64,000 bases of DNA from Nocardioides sp. L-11A (GCA_029961745.1 CP124680.1:5270001-5334000), one strand, 5' to 3'; shown: positions 1 through 7,976, numbered from the stretch's first letter. Translations and numbers: made by a program. Notes: generated from the sequence alone by a model not told the origin.

Positions 1-136
1 CGAGCGAGCGCTCCGGACGGCCACGGGCGACCCGCTCGAGGACGACCTCGAAGGCCGCCAGCTGCTCGTCGCGGCCCGCGAGCTCGGGCGGGCGCTGCCC
101 GGCGCCGGGTGCGTACGGGTTGCGGATCGGGTCCAT
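1..136 (-). CDS. AAA-type ATP-binding protein, N-terminal fragment
   Basis: Only the first 45 codons lie in the window; the gene runs off the left edge on the minus strand. The protein begins MDPIRNPYAPGAG followed by a segment ending in GRPERSL. This resembles the N-terminus of actinobacterial AAA ATPases whose Walker A motif comes just downstream; that motif is outside the window, so the family call is from N-terminal resemblance only. The ATG at 136 is preceded by TACCGT with a 6-nt gap, the leaderless promoter pattern seen across this window, which supports this start. Confidence 0.5.
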   Translation of the reverse strand, partial: MDPIRNPYAPGAGQRPPELAGRDEQLAAFEVVLERVARGRPERSL

Positions 137-232
137 GATCCGACGGTATCGGCCTCTCTAGCGGGTTCCTTATACATCGCTAGCGTGTCGGATCATCGGT
201 CTGGGACCGGCGCCGGTGGGCACCGCGGAGAC

Positions 233-439
233 ATGGATCCGGTGCTCTTCGCCTGGTCGGTCGCGCTGATCGTGACCGCCGGCACCCTCCCGGCCGGGGT
301 GATCCGCGCCCTCGCCTACCGATCCGGCTCGGTCGACCACACGCCGGGCATGCGGACGGTGGCGCTGGTCGTCCTCGGGATCGGCCTCGTCGGCCTGGTC
401 TGCCTCGTCTCGCTGAGCGTCGCGCTGATCGCGGCCTGA
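233..439 (+). CDS. small two-helix membrane protein
   Basis: A 68-residue protein with two predicted membrane segments, one right after MDPVLFAW (about residues 3-23) and a second, strongly hydrophobic one at the C-terminus rich in V, L and G. No catalytic motif is visible and I do not recognise the family. The ATG at 233 has GGAG only 2 nt upstream, which is tight; an in-frame GTG at 185 would add 16 mostly polar residues and is an alternative start. The stop codon falls inside an 11-bp tandem repeat that continues downstream. Confidence 0.5.
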   Translation: MDPVLFAWSVALIVTAGTLPAGVIRALAYRSGSVDHTPGMRTVALVVLGIGLVGLVCLVSLSVALIAA

Positions 440-467
440 TCGCGGCCTGATCGCGGCCTGATCGCGG
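427..467. repeat. 11-bp tandem repeat across a stop codon
   Basis: The unit GATCGCGGCCT is present three times plus a partial fourth copy, starting in the last codons of the small membrane protein. Because 11 is not a multiple of 3, slippage here would change the reading frame and C-terminus. Each shift brings another TGA into play, so the protein end is only slightly affected. Confidence 0.75.
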
Positions 468-498
468 CGGAGCACCGGCTCGGCGGGCTCAGGCGGGC

Positions 499-1731
499 TC
501 AGGCGCCGCTGGCGGGCAACGCGCTGCCGGGAGTCACCGCCGACGCGGGGGCCGGGTGGGCGCCGGGAGCGAGCGCGGTGGCCGGGGCCACGGCGCCGTC
601 CGGCACCGCCACGCCGGCGGGGAGTACGACGACCGGGAGCCCGGTGGGCACGGCGGACTCCGTGGGCGTGGTGGGCGCGCCCGGATCGGCGCAGGGCGGC
701 GTCGCGGGCTGACCGGGGACCAGGACGAAGTCCTCGACCCAGGCGGGCTCGACCACGACCTCGCCGGCGGCCGCCGCCACGACGTCGACGGCCGAGCCGG
801 GCAGCACGGTCCAGCCGCCGCCGGCCGGCGGGAGTGCCGAGGTGGCGGCGGTGCTCTCGACGCGCGGGGTCCCGGTACGGGTCGCGCCGGTCGCCACGAA
901 CCCCGGGTCGGGGGCGGTGCCGTCGGGCAGCCAGACCCGCTCCTCCTCGGCGGCCGAGATCTCGGCGGTGGCGCCCTCGACCCAGCCCTCGCCCTCCGGC
1001 TGCTCGCCGACCGGCAGGTCGCTCTCCTCGGTCGCGGACGGTACGGCGCGGGTGCGGCCGGTCGGCGCCGCGCCGGCGGGCGGCGTCGTACCGGTGGCGA
1101 ACCAGCCGGTCTCCTCGTGGGACGCCTCGGGCTCGGCCGGGACGGCGGCGCGGTCGACCACCCACACGTCCTCGGTGACCGCCGGGGTGGTCTCGACGCT
1201 GCGGGTGCGGCCGGTCGGCGACCAGCCGTTGCCGTTCTCCCCCGCGTTCCAGCCCGCGCGCTCCCATCGGGTGCGCCCGGTCTGCTGCTGGACGTACTCC
1301 GCCTGCTCCTCGACGACGGCCGGCGCGACCACCCGGGTCTCGTGATGGCCCTCCTCCGGCGAGCCCGCCCGCGCGGGGCGGTCGATCACCGTCCAGGCGT
1401 GCTCGTGCTCGACGCCCTCGACCGTACGGCTCCAGTGCACGAGGAGGACGGCGGCGACGGTCTCGCGGGCGTACTCCCGCTCGAGCGTCCCGACCGCACG
1501 CTGCCAGCGCCACTCGGTGCGGGTGACGGCGTCGACGGTCCGGGTGACGGCGGGGTGCTCGACGCTGGCCCACTGCGCGGGGACCTCCGGCTGGCCGCAG
1601 CCGCGCGGGTCACCGGACGGCGACGGGACGCCGGGGGCGGCTGCGGTGGCCACGGGCGCGAGGAGCCCCGTACCGGTGCCGAGGACCGCCATGAGGGCGA
1701 GCGAACCCAGGGTCAGGTGCCTGCTGTGCAT
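499..1731 (-). CDS. secreted repeat protein with LPxTG-like C-terminus
   Basis: A 410-residue protein with a clear signal peptide (basic MHSRHL, hydrophobic core, AXA-type cleavage near residue 31). The middle contains degenerate repeats centred on W..TG.TR motifs (for example GWSPTGRTRSV, ATGATRTGT, PTGRTRAV), a pattern I know from actinobacterial cell-wall-anchored proteins. The C-terminal 80 residues are Pro/Ala/Val rich and the protein ends in LPASGA. LPASG looks like a sortase motif, but the usual membrane segment and basic tail are absent. It may be secreted, or the anchor may have been lost. Function unknown. Confidence 0.6.
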   Translation of the reverse strand: MHSRHLTLGSLALMAVLGTGTGLLAPVATAAAPGVPSPSGDPRGCGQPEVPAQWASVEHPAVTRTVDAVTRTEWRWQRAVGTLEREYARETVAAVLLVHWSRTVEGVEHEHAWTVIDRPARAGSPEEGHHETRVVAPAVVEEQAEYVQQQTGRTRWERAGWNAGENGNGWSPTGRTRSVETTPAVTEDVWVVDRAAVPAEPEASHEETGWFATGTTPPAGAAPTGRTRAVPSATEESDLPVGEQPEGEGWVEGATAEISAAEEERVWLPDGTAPDPGFVATGATRTGTPRVESTAATSALPPAGGGWTVLPGSAVDVVAAAAGEVVVEPAWVEDFVLVPGQPATPPCADPGAPTTPTESAVPTGLPVVVLPAGVAVPDGAVAPATALAPGAHPAPASAVTPGSALPASGA

Positions 1732-1897
1732 GGGAAAGCCCTTCTAGGTAGCGGGTGGAGGGCCCCGAGCGGCGCCGACGACCGACCAACGCAGCGGCGC
1801 GGAGCGGGTCATGGCACGCGGCCGGAAACAGGACGAAGTCCCGGATCACGTCGCGTAGCAGGCGGGGATTTGGGAGACGCGCCCTAGGCTGGCACCT

Positions 1898-2776
1898 GTG
1901 CCCGAGCTGCCCGAGGTGGAAGCCCTGGCCCTCGACCTGCGGGGCCGGCTGGCCGGACGTGCGCTCGCCCGCGTCCACATCGCGGCGTTCAGCGCACTCA
2001 AGACCTACGATCCGCCGCTGACGGCGATCGAGGGCGCGCTGGTCGACGACGTCCGCCGGCACGGCAAGTTCCTCGACATCGAGGCGAGCGGCCTGCACCT
2101 CGTGCTCCACCTGGCCCGCGCCGGCTGGGTGCGGTGGAAGGACGAGGTCCCCGCGCTGCCGCCGCGGCCGAGCACCAAGTCGACGCTGGCGGTGCGGATC
2201 GTGCTCGACGAGCAGGACGGCGTCACGCCGGGCCTCGACATCACCGAGGCCGGCACCAAGAAGTCGCTCGCGCTCTACCTCGTCCGCGAGCCCGGGGACG
2301 TCCCCGGCGTCGCCAGCCTCGGTCCCGACCCGCTCACCGACGACTTCACACCCGAGCGGCTCGCCGGCATCCTCGCCGATGCCGGCCGCAAGCAGCTCAA
2401 GGGCGTGCTGCGCCACCAGGGCACCATCGCGGGCATCGGCAACGCCTACTCCGACGAGATCCTGCACGCCGCGCGGATGTCGCCGTTCAAGCCGGCCGAC
2501 AGCCTCTCCGAGGAGGAGCTGGCGACGCTCTACGCCGCCGTCCGCGACACCCTCGGCGACGCGGTCGAGCGCTCCCGCGGGCTCGCGGCCAGCGAGCTGA
2601 AGAAGGAGAAGAAGTCACATCTCGCGGTGCACGGCCAGACCGGCAAGCCGTGCCCGGTCTGCGGCGACATCGTGCGCGAGGTCTCCTTCGCCGACTCCAG
2701 CCTCCAGTACTGCCCCACCTGCCAGACCGGCGGCAAGCCCCTCGCCGACCGCCGGATGAGCAAGCTCTTGAAGTAG
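1898..2776 (+). CDS. Fpg/Nei family DNA glycosylase
   Basis: A 292-residue base-excision repair enzyme that removes oxidised bases and nicks the abasic site. After Met removal the N-terminus is Pro2-Glu3 (MPELPEVEAL), the catalytic pair of this family; Lys57 in HGKFL and the helix-two-turn-helix GIGNAYSDEIL are present. The C-terminal zinc finger is C252-x2-C255-x16-C272-x2-C275. The GTG start is fixed by the obligate Pro2 and by TAGGCT 7 nt upstream (leaderless pattern). Fpg (8-oxoG) versus Nei-like (oxidised pyrimidine) specificity is not settled. The 3' end is overlapped antisense by the EamA gene. Confidence 0.9.
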   Translation: MPELPEVEALALDLRGRLAGRALARVHIAAFSALKTYDPPLTAIEGALVDDVRRHGKFLDIEASGLHLVLHLARAGWVRWKDEVPALPPRPSTKSTLAVRIVLDEQDGVTPGLDITEAGTKKSLALYLVREPGDVPGVASLGPDPLTDDFTPERLAGILADAGRKQLKGVLRHQGTIAGIGNAYSDEILHAARMSPFKPADSLSEEELATLYAAVRDTLGDAVERSRGLAASELKKEKKSHLAVHGQTGKPCPVCGDIVREVSFADSSLQYCPTCQTGGKPLADRRMSKLLK

Positions 2777-3706
2777 CTCCGGCCGGCCGGGTCGTCGGCC
2801 GGGTCGCCGGCCGGGTCGTCGGCCCGGGAGTTGGACGAGCACCACCGCGCCGAGCACGAGCAGGCCGCCGAGCCACTGCGGCGCGGTCAGCACCTCCCCG
2901 AACACGACCGCGGCGCTGAGCACGGTCACGACCGGCTCCAGGATGGACAGGATGGCCGCGGTCGAGGGGCCGACCCGGGCGAGGCCGGCGAAGAACAGCA
3001 GCACCGAGGCGACGGTGCTGATCAGCACCAGGGCGGTCAGCCACCCCCAGCCGGCCGCCCCGAAGCCGAGGTCGGGGAGGCCGCGCACGGTGCCGACACC
3101 CAGCAGCGCACCGGTCGCGCCGGTGCAGACCAGAGCAGCGAGGGCCAGCGGCGGGGTGCCGGCGGTGATCCGGTCGCCGATCACGATGTAGCCGGTGTAC
3201 GTCGCGGCGGCGCCCAGCGACAGCAGGACGCCGAGTCCGTCGAACTGCCCGGTCGCGGCTCCGACGAGGACCAGGCCGATGCCGCCGAGGGCGACCAGCA
3301 GAGCCCCGCCCCGGCGGGCGGAGGGCCGCTCCCGGCCGATCGCGATCGAGGCCACCATCACCGTGACCGGGTAGACGTAGAAGACCAGCGCGACCAGCGA
3401 GGCGTCGAGGTGGCGCAGGGCCGAGAAGTAGAAGGACGCCTGCACGGCGTACCCGAAGACGCCCATGGCCAGCCCGACCAGCACCGCGCGCCGGGTCAGG
3501 CCGCGCAGCGCGCCGGTGCCGGCGGCGAGCACGAGCAGGACCGCGGCGGCCAGCCCGAAGCGCACCAGGAGCAGCGCCGGGACCGAGACGCCCTCGTCGT
3601 ACGCGGACTTGGCGAAGACCGCCATCAGGCCGAAGCCGACGGCGGAGAGCAAGCAGTACAGGGCACCCACGGCTCCATCGTCCGGGCGTCGATCGTTCAC
3701 GTCCAT
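2615..3706 (-). CDS. EamA-family (DMT) transporter with extended C-terminus
   Basis: A 363-residue inner-membrane transporter with about ten hydrophobic segments arranged as two EamA repeats, for example starting AVGFGLMAVFAK and ending in AAVVFGEVLTAPQWLGG. Members of this drug/metabolite superfamily export small molecules; the substrate is unknown. It is transcribed away from the LysR gene at 3747, which probably regulates it. The frame does not stop at the end of the last helix: it passes through a 12-bp repeat (PGRR repeats) and runs about 55 further residues, antisense to the glycosylase zinc-finger region. That tail looks like read-through of non-coding sequence. Family length is usually about 290-310 residues. 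Confidence 0.8.
   Translation of the reverse strand: MDVNDRRPDDGAVGALYCLLSAVGFGLMAVFAKSAYDEGVSVPALLLVRFGLAAAVLLVLAAGTGALRGLTRRAVLVGLAMGVFGYAVQASFYFSALRHLDASLVALVFYVYPVTVMVASIAIGRERPSARRGGALLVALGGIGLVLVGAATGQFDGLGVLLSLGAAATYTGYIVIGDRITAGTPPLALAALVCTGATGALLGVGTVRGLPDLGFGAAGWGWLTALVLISTVASVLLFFAGLARVGPSTAAILSILEPVVTVLSAAVVFGEVLTAPQWLGGLLVLGAVVLVQLPGRRPGRRPGRRPGRPELLQELAHPAVGEGLAAGLAGGAVLEAGVGEGDLAHDVAADRARLAGLAVHREM
2785..2820. repeat. 12-bp tandem repeat at EamA/Fpg junction
   Basis: Three copies of GGCCGGGTCGYC lie just after the glycosylase stop. On the minus strand they encode PGRRPGRR repeats in the EamA reading frame, and may be the reason the EamA frame is open into the neighbouring gene. 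Confidence 0.7.
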
Positions 3707-3726
3707 CACGTCTTCGTGGCCCTGAT

Positions 3727-3745
3727 TGTTCAGATATCGTGAACA
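3727..3745. promoter_or_regulatory. LysR-type operator overlapping lysR -10
   Basis: The inverted repeat TGTTCA-N7-TGAACA lies in the short gap between the divergent EamA and LysR genes. It fits the T-N11-A style of LysR boxes. The hexamer TATCGT (3735-3740) inside it sits 6 nt before the LysR ATG, so binding would cover the lysR -10 and allow autoregulation. Confidence 0.6.
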
Positions 3746-3746
3746 G

Positions 3747-4655
3747 ATGCTGGACCTGCACCGCCTCCGCCTGCTCCGTGAGGTCCACGGCCGCGGCACC
3801 GTCCACGCGGCCGCCGCCGCGCTCGGGTACTCCCCCAGCGCCGTCTCGCAGCAGCTCGCCGTCCTCGAACGCGAGGCCGGCACGCCGCTGCTCGAACGCA
3901 CCGGCCGCAACGTCCGGCTGACCGCGGCGGGCGAGGTGCTCGTGACACACGCGATCACCCTGCTCGAGGGTGTCGAGGCGGCCGAGGCCGACCTGGCGAC
4001 GCTCGCCGCGGGCCGCGCCGCCGGGCCGGTGCGGGTCTCGGCGTTCCAGTCGGCGATGCTGCGGATCGTGGCACCGGCGGTGCGCGACCTCGCGGCCAGC
4101 CACCCCGACATCCGCGTCGAGGTGACCGAGGCCGAGGTCGAGGTGACCGCGCCGGGCCTGCGCCTGCACCAGTTCGACCTCGTCATCGGCGACGAGTACG
4201 ACGACCAGCCGCGGGTCCTGCATCCCGACCTGCGCCGTGAGCGGCTGCTCCGCGAGCGGCTGCAGGTCGTCCTCCCCGCCGGCCACCCCGAGGCACGCGC
4301 GGCGCGGGTGTCCATCGGACGGCTCGCCGGGCTGGCCTGGGCCGCGTGCCAGCCGGGGACCGGCCAGCGGGCGATGCACCTGCGGGTGTGCCGGCAGTTC
4401 GGCGGCTTCGAGCCCGACGTGCGCTACAGCTCCGACGACTTCCGCATCCTGCTGGAGATGGCCCGCACCGCCGGGGCGGGTGCACTGCTGCCGGACCTCG
4501 CCCTCGACCGGCGCGACACCGGCCTCGCCGCGCGCCCGCTGGCCGAGGGACCCCTCGGCCGCGAGGTGTTCCTGCTGACCCGGCCGGCCCGCACCCCCGC
4601 CGTCGAGGCGGTCGCCGCCGCCCTCCACGCCGCCACGCCTAGGCTGGACGCATGA
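3747..4655 (+). CDS. LysR-family transcriptional regulator
   Basis: A 302-residue regulator. Residues 1-60 form the winged helix-turn-helix (MLDLHRLRLLREV, then AAAALGYSPSAVSQQLAVLE), followed by a linker helix and a periplasmic-binding-protein-like effector domain from about 90 to 295. The start is ATG 3747, preceded by TATCGT and a 6-nt gap; an upstream in-frame TTG at 3726 would put coding sequence over the operator and is unlikely. The likely target is the divergent EamA transporter gene. Its stop overlaps the start of the rhodanese gene (ATGA). Confidence 0.9.
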   Translation: MLDLHRLRLLREVHGRGTVHAAAAALGYSPSAVSQQLAVLEREAGTPLLERTGRNVRLTAAGEVLVTHAITLLEGVEAAEADLATLAAGRAAGPVRVSAFQSAMLRIVAPAVRDLAASHPDIRVEVTEAEVEVTAPGLRLHQFDLVIGDEYDDQPRVLHPDLRRERLLRERLQVVLPAGHPEARAARVSIGRLAGLAWAACQPGTGQRAMHLRVCRQFGGFEPDVRYSSDDFRILLEMARTAGAGALLPDLALDRRDTGLAARPLAEGPLGREVFLLTRPARTPAVEAVAAALHAATPRLDA

Positions 4656-4990
4656 TCCCGACGACTGAGATCGACAGCGTGCCGGACCCGCTGCCCGCGG
4701 GCCTCGTGGTGCTCGACGTCCGCGAGGACGACGAATGGGCCGCCGGGCACATCGACGGCGCGGTGCACATCCCGCTGATGGAGCTGCCCGCGCGGCTCGG
4801 GGAGTTCGTCGAGCTCGAGGCGCCCCAGACGCTGGTCGTCTGCAAGGGCGGCGGCCGCTCCGCGCGCGCGGTCGCCTATCTCGCGCAACAGGGCTACGAC
4901 GTGGTCAACCTCGCCGACGGGATGCTCGGCTGGGAGCGCGCCGGACGGCCCATGGTCGCCGACGGCGACCAGCCGCCGTACGTCGTCTGA
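4652..4990 (+). CDS. rhodanese-like sulfurtransferase domain protein
   Basis: A 112-residue single rhodanese domain. The active-site loop is CKGGGRS with the catalytic Cys at residue 64, and the conserved DVRE and GHIDGAVHIPL motifs are at residues 22-41. It is probably cytosolic and carries persulfide sulfur; the acceptor is unknown. The ATG overlaps the LysR stop, yet a TAGGCT hexamer 6 nt upstream (4640-4645) suggests it also has its own leaderless promoter inside the lysR 3' end. Confidence 0.9.
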   Translation: MIPTTEIDSVPDPLPAGLVVLDVREDDEWAAGHIDGAVHIPLMELPARLGEFVELEAPQTLVVCKGGGRSARAVAYLAQQGYDVVNLADGMLGWERAGRPMVADGDQPPYVV

Positions 4991-5011
4991 CCGCTCTCTC
5001 CCCCGACACAG

Positions 5012-5057
5012 CGCACGGCCCCGCTGCCCAGGCGTACCTGGTCGGCGGGGCCGTGCG
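5012..5057. terminator. bidirectional hairpin terminator
   Basis: A perfect 13-bp stem (CGCACGGCCCCGC with its complement) encloses a loop that itself contains CCAGG-cgta-CCTGG, giving a long GC-rich hairpin between the convergent rhodanese and lipoprotein genes. There is no clear U tract. Confidence 0.7.
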
Positions 5058-5075
5058 TCGTACCGGGTCAGGGCG

Positions 5076-5717
5076 TCACTGGCCCTGCTGCTCCTCGAGC
5101 AGGCTCTGCAGCTCGCTCGGGAGCCCGGTGCCCAACTCCGACATCATGCTCTCGAGATCCTCCGGGGTCGTGGGCAGGTCGGACGGGAACCCGCTCGGCA
5201 GCCCGTCGGTCGGCAGGCCGTCCGTCGGGAGATCGTCGACGTCCGGAAGGTCCTCGGAGTCCGGCAGGTCCTCGCTGTCCGGCGCGTCGACGTCGGCGCA
5301 GGTCTCGGCCTGGTACGTCGTGAACGCCTCGACCTTCTTCATCTCCTCCTTGGAGAACTCGTCGGCGAACGGGTCCTCGCCCGCCTCGGCCTCGAGGCCC
5401 TTCTTGATGTCGTCGGCGTCGAGGTCCTCGTACGCGTCGAGCTGGAGCTCGAATCCCTCGCGCGCGTCGTCCGGGATGTCCTTGGGCGTGCCGATGTCGG
5501 CCGCCTTCTCCGCCGCCTTCTTGAAGATGTCCTCGAGCTTGTCGTAGTCCTTCTCCTGGAAGGCCGTCATGAACTCCTTGCCGAGGGTGTCGGCCGCGGC
5601 GTTGCAGAAGTCGTCGACGGACGCGTCGCTCGGCGCTCCCCCGCCGCAGGCGGTGAGCGAGAGGGCGAGCAGGACGGTGGCGCCGGCCGTGGCCAACGGG
5701 CGCTTCATGAGAGTCAT
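5076..5717 (-). CDS. secreted lipoprotein, paralogue 1
   Basis: A 213-residue predicted lipoprotein: basic n-region (MKRP), hydrophobic core and lipobox LTAC with the modified Cys near residue 24. The mature part is acidic and helical, with two conserved Cys, a TPKDIPDDAREGFE segment, and a low-complexity C-terminal region of DLPDSEDLP / TDGLP repeats. It shares the segment around IGTPKDI and the signal peptide with the next gene, so the two are a tandem duplication. No enzymatic motif. ATG 5717 has AAGGGA upstream; an internal ATG three codons later is possible. Confidence 0.75.
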   Translation of the reverse strand: MTLMKRPLATAGATVLLALSLTACGGGAPSDASVDDFCNAAADTLGKEFMTAFQEKDYDKLEDIFKKAAEKAADIGTPKDIPDDAREGFELQLDAYEDLDADDIKKGLEAEAGEDPFADEFSKEEMKKVEAFTTYQAETCADVDAPDSEDLPDSEDLPDVDDLPTDGLPTDGLPSGFPSDLPTTPEDLESMMSELGTGLPSELQSLLEEQQGQ

Positions 5718-5743
5718 CGGGGTCCCTTTCCGGGGGATGTGGG

Positions 5744-6178
5744 TCAGCTGCCGGACTGGTCGGCGCAGGCGGACTGGACGTAGGTGAAGAACTTCTCGGC
5801 GTCCTTCTCGTCGTCCTTGGAGACGCCGGGGATGGAGTCGTCGCCGTCCTCGTCACCGAAGGACTTCTTCGCCTCGTCGTAGTCGAGGTCGGTGATGGTG
5901 TCGACGATGACCTCGAACCCGTTGCGCTCGGTGTCGCCGATGTCCTTGGGCGTGCCGATGTCGCCGAGGTCCCCGTAGGCCTTCTGGAGGTCCTTCCACT
6001 CCTCCTCCGTGGGCTCCTCGCCGGCGACGGAGGTGGTGGCCGTGACGACGTCCTCGACGCCGCCACAGAACTTGTCCTTCGACGCGTCGGTCGGATAGCT
6101 GCCACCGCAGGCGGTCAGGGTCAGGCCCAGCAGCACGGCCGCGCCGGCGGCGGCCAGCGGGCGCTTGATCGGGGTCAT
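5744..6178 (-). CDS. secreted lipoprotein, paralogue 2
   Basis: A 144-residue predicted lipoprotein with lipobox LTAC, two mature-region Cys residues and an acidic body (GDEDGDDS). The GDIGTPKDIGDTERNGFE segment parallels the same segment of its downstream neighbour (26 bp away), showing duplication; this copy lacks the Pro/Asp repeat tail. A strong AAAGGA ribosome site precedes ATG 6178. Function unknown; probably a surface-exposed actinobacterial family. Confidence 0.75.
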   Translation of the reverse strand: MTPIKRPLAAAGAAVLLGLTLTACGGSYPTDASKDKFCGGVEDVVTATTSVAGEEPTEEEWKDLQKAYGDLGDIGTPKDIGDTERNGFEVIVDTITDLDYDEAKKSFGDEDGDDSIPGVSKDDEKDAEKFFTYVQSACADQSGS

Positions 6179-6341
6179 GTCGTTTCCTTTCCTAGGGAGC
6201 CGGGGCGCCTCGGCGTCGCCTGCGCACAGGGCACGGCCGAGCGGGCGACCACGCGGTCACCCTGCCCCCACCGGTTCAGACTATTCACCGGGACGGCGAA
6301 CGGCAGGTTGCCGATCCATGACCGGCGCGGTGCGCCGAGGC

Positions 6342-7097
6342 TCACCGCTGCCAGAACGCCGCCGTCGGCACCTCGAGCAGCCCGCCCAGCGCCGCCAGGT
6401 ACGACGCCCGCGCCACCTCGCGCACACCGAGGCTCGCCAGGTGCCGGGTGGCCCACTGGACGTCGATCAGCCGGTTCCCGGCGGCTCCGTCGGCGTCCGC
6501 ACGGAGCCCCTCGACGAGCCCGAGCAGCGCGACCTTCGACGCGTCGGTGACGTGGTGGAACATCGACTCCCCCGCGAACAGGCCGCCGATCGCCACGCCG
6601 TACAGACCGCCGACCAGGCGGTCGTCCCGCCAGGCCTCCACCGAGTGCGCCCAGCCCAGCCGGTGCAGGTCGCCGTACGCGCGGGCGATCCGGCCGTCGA
6701 TCCACCCGTGCGGCCGGCGCGGATCGGCGCAGGCGGCGACGACCTCGTCGAAGGCGGTGTCGACGCGGACCTCGAAGTCGCGCGCCGAGCGCCGCAGCGA
6801 GCGGGAGACGCGCAGCTCGTCGAGGTGGAGCACACCCCGATGGGCCGGGCTCCACCAGCCGATCCCGCGGCCCTCGGGCATCGGGAACAGGCCGTGCCGG
6901 TACGCCGCCAGCAGGGTGCCCGGCGCCAGGTCGGCACCCACCGCCACGAGGTCGCTGCCGTCGTGGGTGCCGTCGCGGTCACCGTCCGCCGCGTCGTCCC
7001 GGCCGTCCTCGTCGTCGGGCTCGTCCAGCACCGGCAGCGCGGCCAGGTCGGCGCGGCTCGGGAAGACCCAGGGGCTGGGCTCGGGCTCGACGGGCAC
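6342..7097 (-). CDS. aat: leucyl/phenylalanyl-tRNA--protein transferase
   Basis: A 251-residue Aat enzyme, which transfers Leu or Phe from aminoacyl-tRNA to N-terminal Arg or Lys of proteins to mark them for Clp degradation. Family motifs are present in order: YRHGLFPMP, WWSPAHRGVL, GWAHSVEAW, LVGGLYGVAIGGLFAGESMF and NRLIDVQ. Between the N-terminal motif and the first catalytic motif there is a hydrophilic Asp/Gly-rich insertion (about residues 27-45). The GTG start has TAGGAT 6 nt upstream and diverges from the EcsC-like gene. Confidence 0.93.
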   Translation of the reverse strand: MPVEPEPSPWVFPSRADLAALPVLDEPDDEDGRDDAADGDRDGTHDGSDLVAVGADLAPGTLLAAYRHGLFPMPEGRGIGWWSPAHRGVLHLDELRVSRSLRRSARDFEVRVDTAFDEVVAACADPRRPHGWIDGRIARAYGDLHRLGWAHSVEAWRDDRLVGGLYGVAIGGLFAGESMFHHVTDASKVALLGLVEGLRADADGAAGNRLIDVQWATRHLASLGVREVARASYLAALGGLLEVPTAAFWQR

Positions 7098-7103
7098 CCG
7101 CTG

Positions 7104-7165
7104 ATCCTAGGAGGGCGGGCGGGGAGGGCCGGCGGGCGCGGGGACTAGGACGCGTCTCCTAGTCT
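7104..7165. promoter_or_regulatory. divergent leaderless promoters aat / EcsC-like
   Basis: On the minus strand TAGGAT (7109-7104) is 6 nt from the aat GTG; on the plus strand TAGTCT (7160-7165) is 6 nt from the EcsC-like ATG. The 74-bp gap thus carries two back-to-back -10 elements with no room for 5' leaders. Confidence 0.6.
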
Positions 7166-7171
7166 CGGGAC

Positions 7172-7870
7172 ATGGCTTCGCTCAAGAAGGGTCTGGCGCT
7201 GCAGACGGCGCGGGCGCTCGCCCCGAAGGTCACGCAGTTGGCCCCGGGGCTGACGCAGTCCTTCGTGCGCGAGTCCCTGCACCGCGCCCTCGTGGGCATC
7301 GGCCCCCTGCCACCGGCCGCGCACGCCGCGCGGATCCAGCTCGAGGAGCAGCACGGCAACGTCGACAAGGCGGTGCGGGAGCTGATCGAGAACCACGTCG
7401 CGTACGCCGGCGTGGAGGGCCTCGCCACCAACCTGGGCGGCCTGATCACGGCTGCCATCGTGGCGCCGGCGAGCATCACCGGGCTCGCGATCATCCAGTG
7501 CCGGATGGTGGCGGGCATCGCCCACCTCCGCGGCTACGACCTCGACGACCCCCGGGTCCGCAACGCGATCCTGGTCTGCATCCTGGGCGAGGACACCGTG
7601 CAGACGATGGTCAAGCGGCACCAGCTGCCCGCGCCGCCGATGGCGATCGCGACCGCGCCCCAGCACGACCCGACCCTGGACCGGACCGTGTCGACGGTGC
7701 TGGCGGGCGAGCTGGTCGGCCGGGTGATCGGCAAGCGGGTCGCGACGACGGTCGGCAAGCGGGTACCGCTCGTCGGCGGCGCCGTCGGCGCGGTCGCCGA
7801 CGGCTGGAGCACCTACCGGGTCGGGCGCTATGCGGGGCGGGAGTTCCGGCCGTTGCGGTCGCAGGCCTGA
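7172..7870 (+). CDS. EcsC-family-like protein
   Basis: A 232-residue protein with no signal peptide. The central region (ENHVAYAGVEGLATNLGGL, then a hydrophobic APASITGLAIIQCRMVAGIAHLRG-like stretch and LDDPRVRNAILVCILGED) resembles the EcsC family of Gram-positive proteins of unclear biochemical role. Glycine-rich hydrophobic segments near the C-terminus (LVGGAVGAVADG) suggest membrane association. The start is supported by TAGTCT 6 nt upstream. It ends 10 bp before a 96-bp palindromic element. Confidence 0.6.
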   Translation: MASLKKGLALQTARALAPKVTQLAPGLTQSFVRESLHRALVGIGPLPPAAHAARIQLEEQHGNVDKAVRELIENHVAYAGVEGLATNLGGLITAAIVAPASITGLAIIQCRMVAGIAHLRGYDLDDPRVRNAILVCILGEDTVQTMVKRHQLPAPPMAIATAPQHDPTLDRTVSTVLAGELVGRVIGKRVATTVGKRVPLVGGAVGAVADGWSTYRVGRYAGREFRPLRSQA

Positions 7871-7880
7871 CCCCGCCGGG

Positions 7881-7976
7881 CGCGGATTCATCACGGGATG
7901 TAGCCGAGCCGCCGCTTCTGTAGCGGTGCTCCGCACGGGAAGCGGCGATCGACCTACCTACCGTGATGAATCCGCG
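7881..7976. repeat. 96-bp terminal-inverted-repeat element, family A copy 1
   Basis: Perfect 16-bp terminal inverted repeats (CGCGGATTCATCACGG at 7881-7896 and its complement at 7961-7976) bound a 64-bp interior containing the hairpin CCGCTTCTGTAGCGG. A second copy of identical length at 14733-14828 differs at about 8 of 96 positions. There is no coding capacity. The right end lies inside the ridA 3' end and supplies its last codons (DSSR) and TAG stop. It resembles a miniature inverted-repeat element; no target-site duplication is obvious. Confidence 0.8.

Noticed and set aside
170..1573. Long Arg/Gly-rich open frames on the opposite strand or shifted frames of real genes
   Set aside because: They arise from GC-rich third positions; compositions are Arg/Ala/Gly/Pro biased with no motifs, and they overlap well-supported genes throughout the window.
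7881..7976. Family A repeat as a tRNA or small RNA gene
   Set aside because: No cloverleaf, T-loop or anticodon arm is visible; the terminal arms and near-identical second copy fit a repeat element better, though transcription was not testable.
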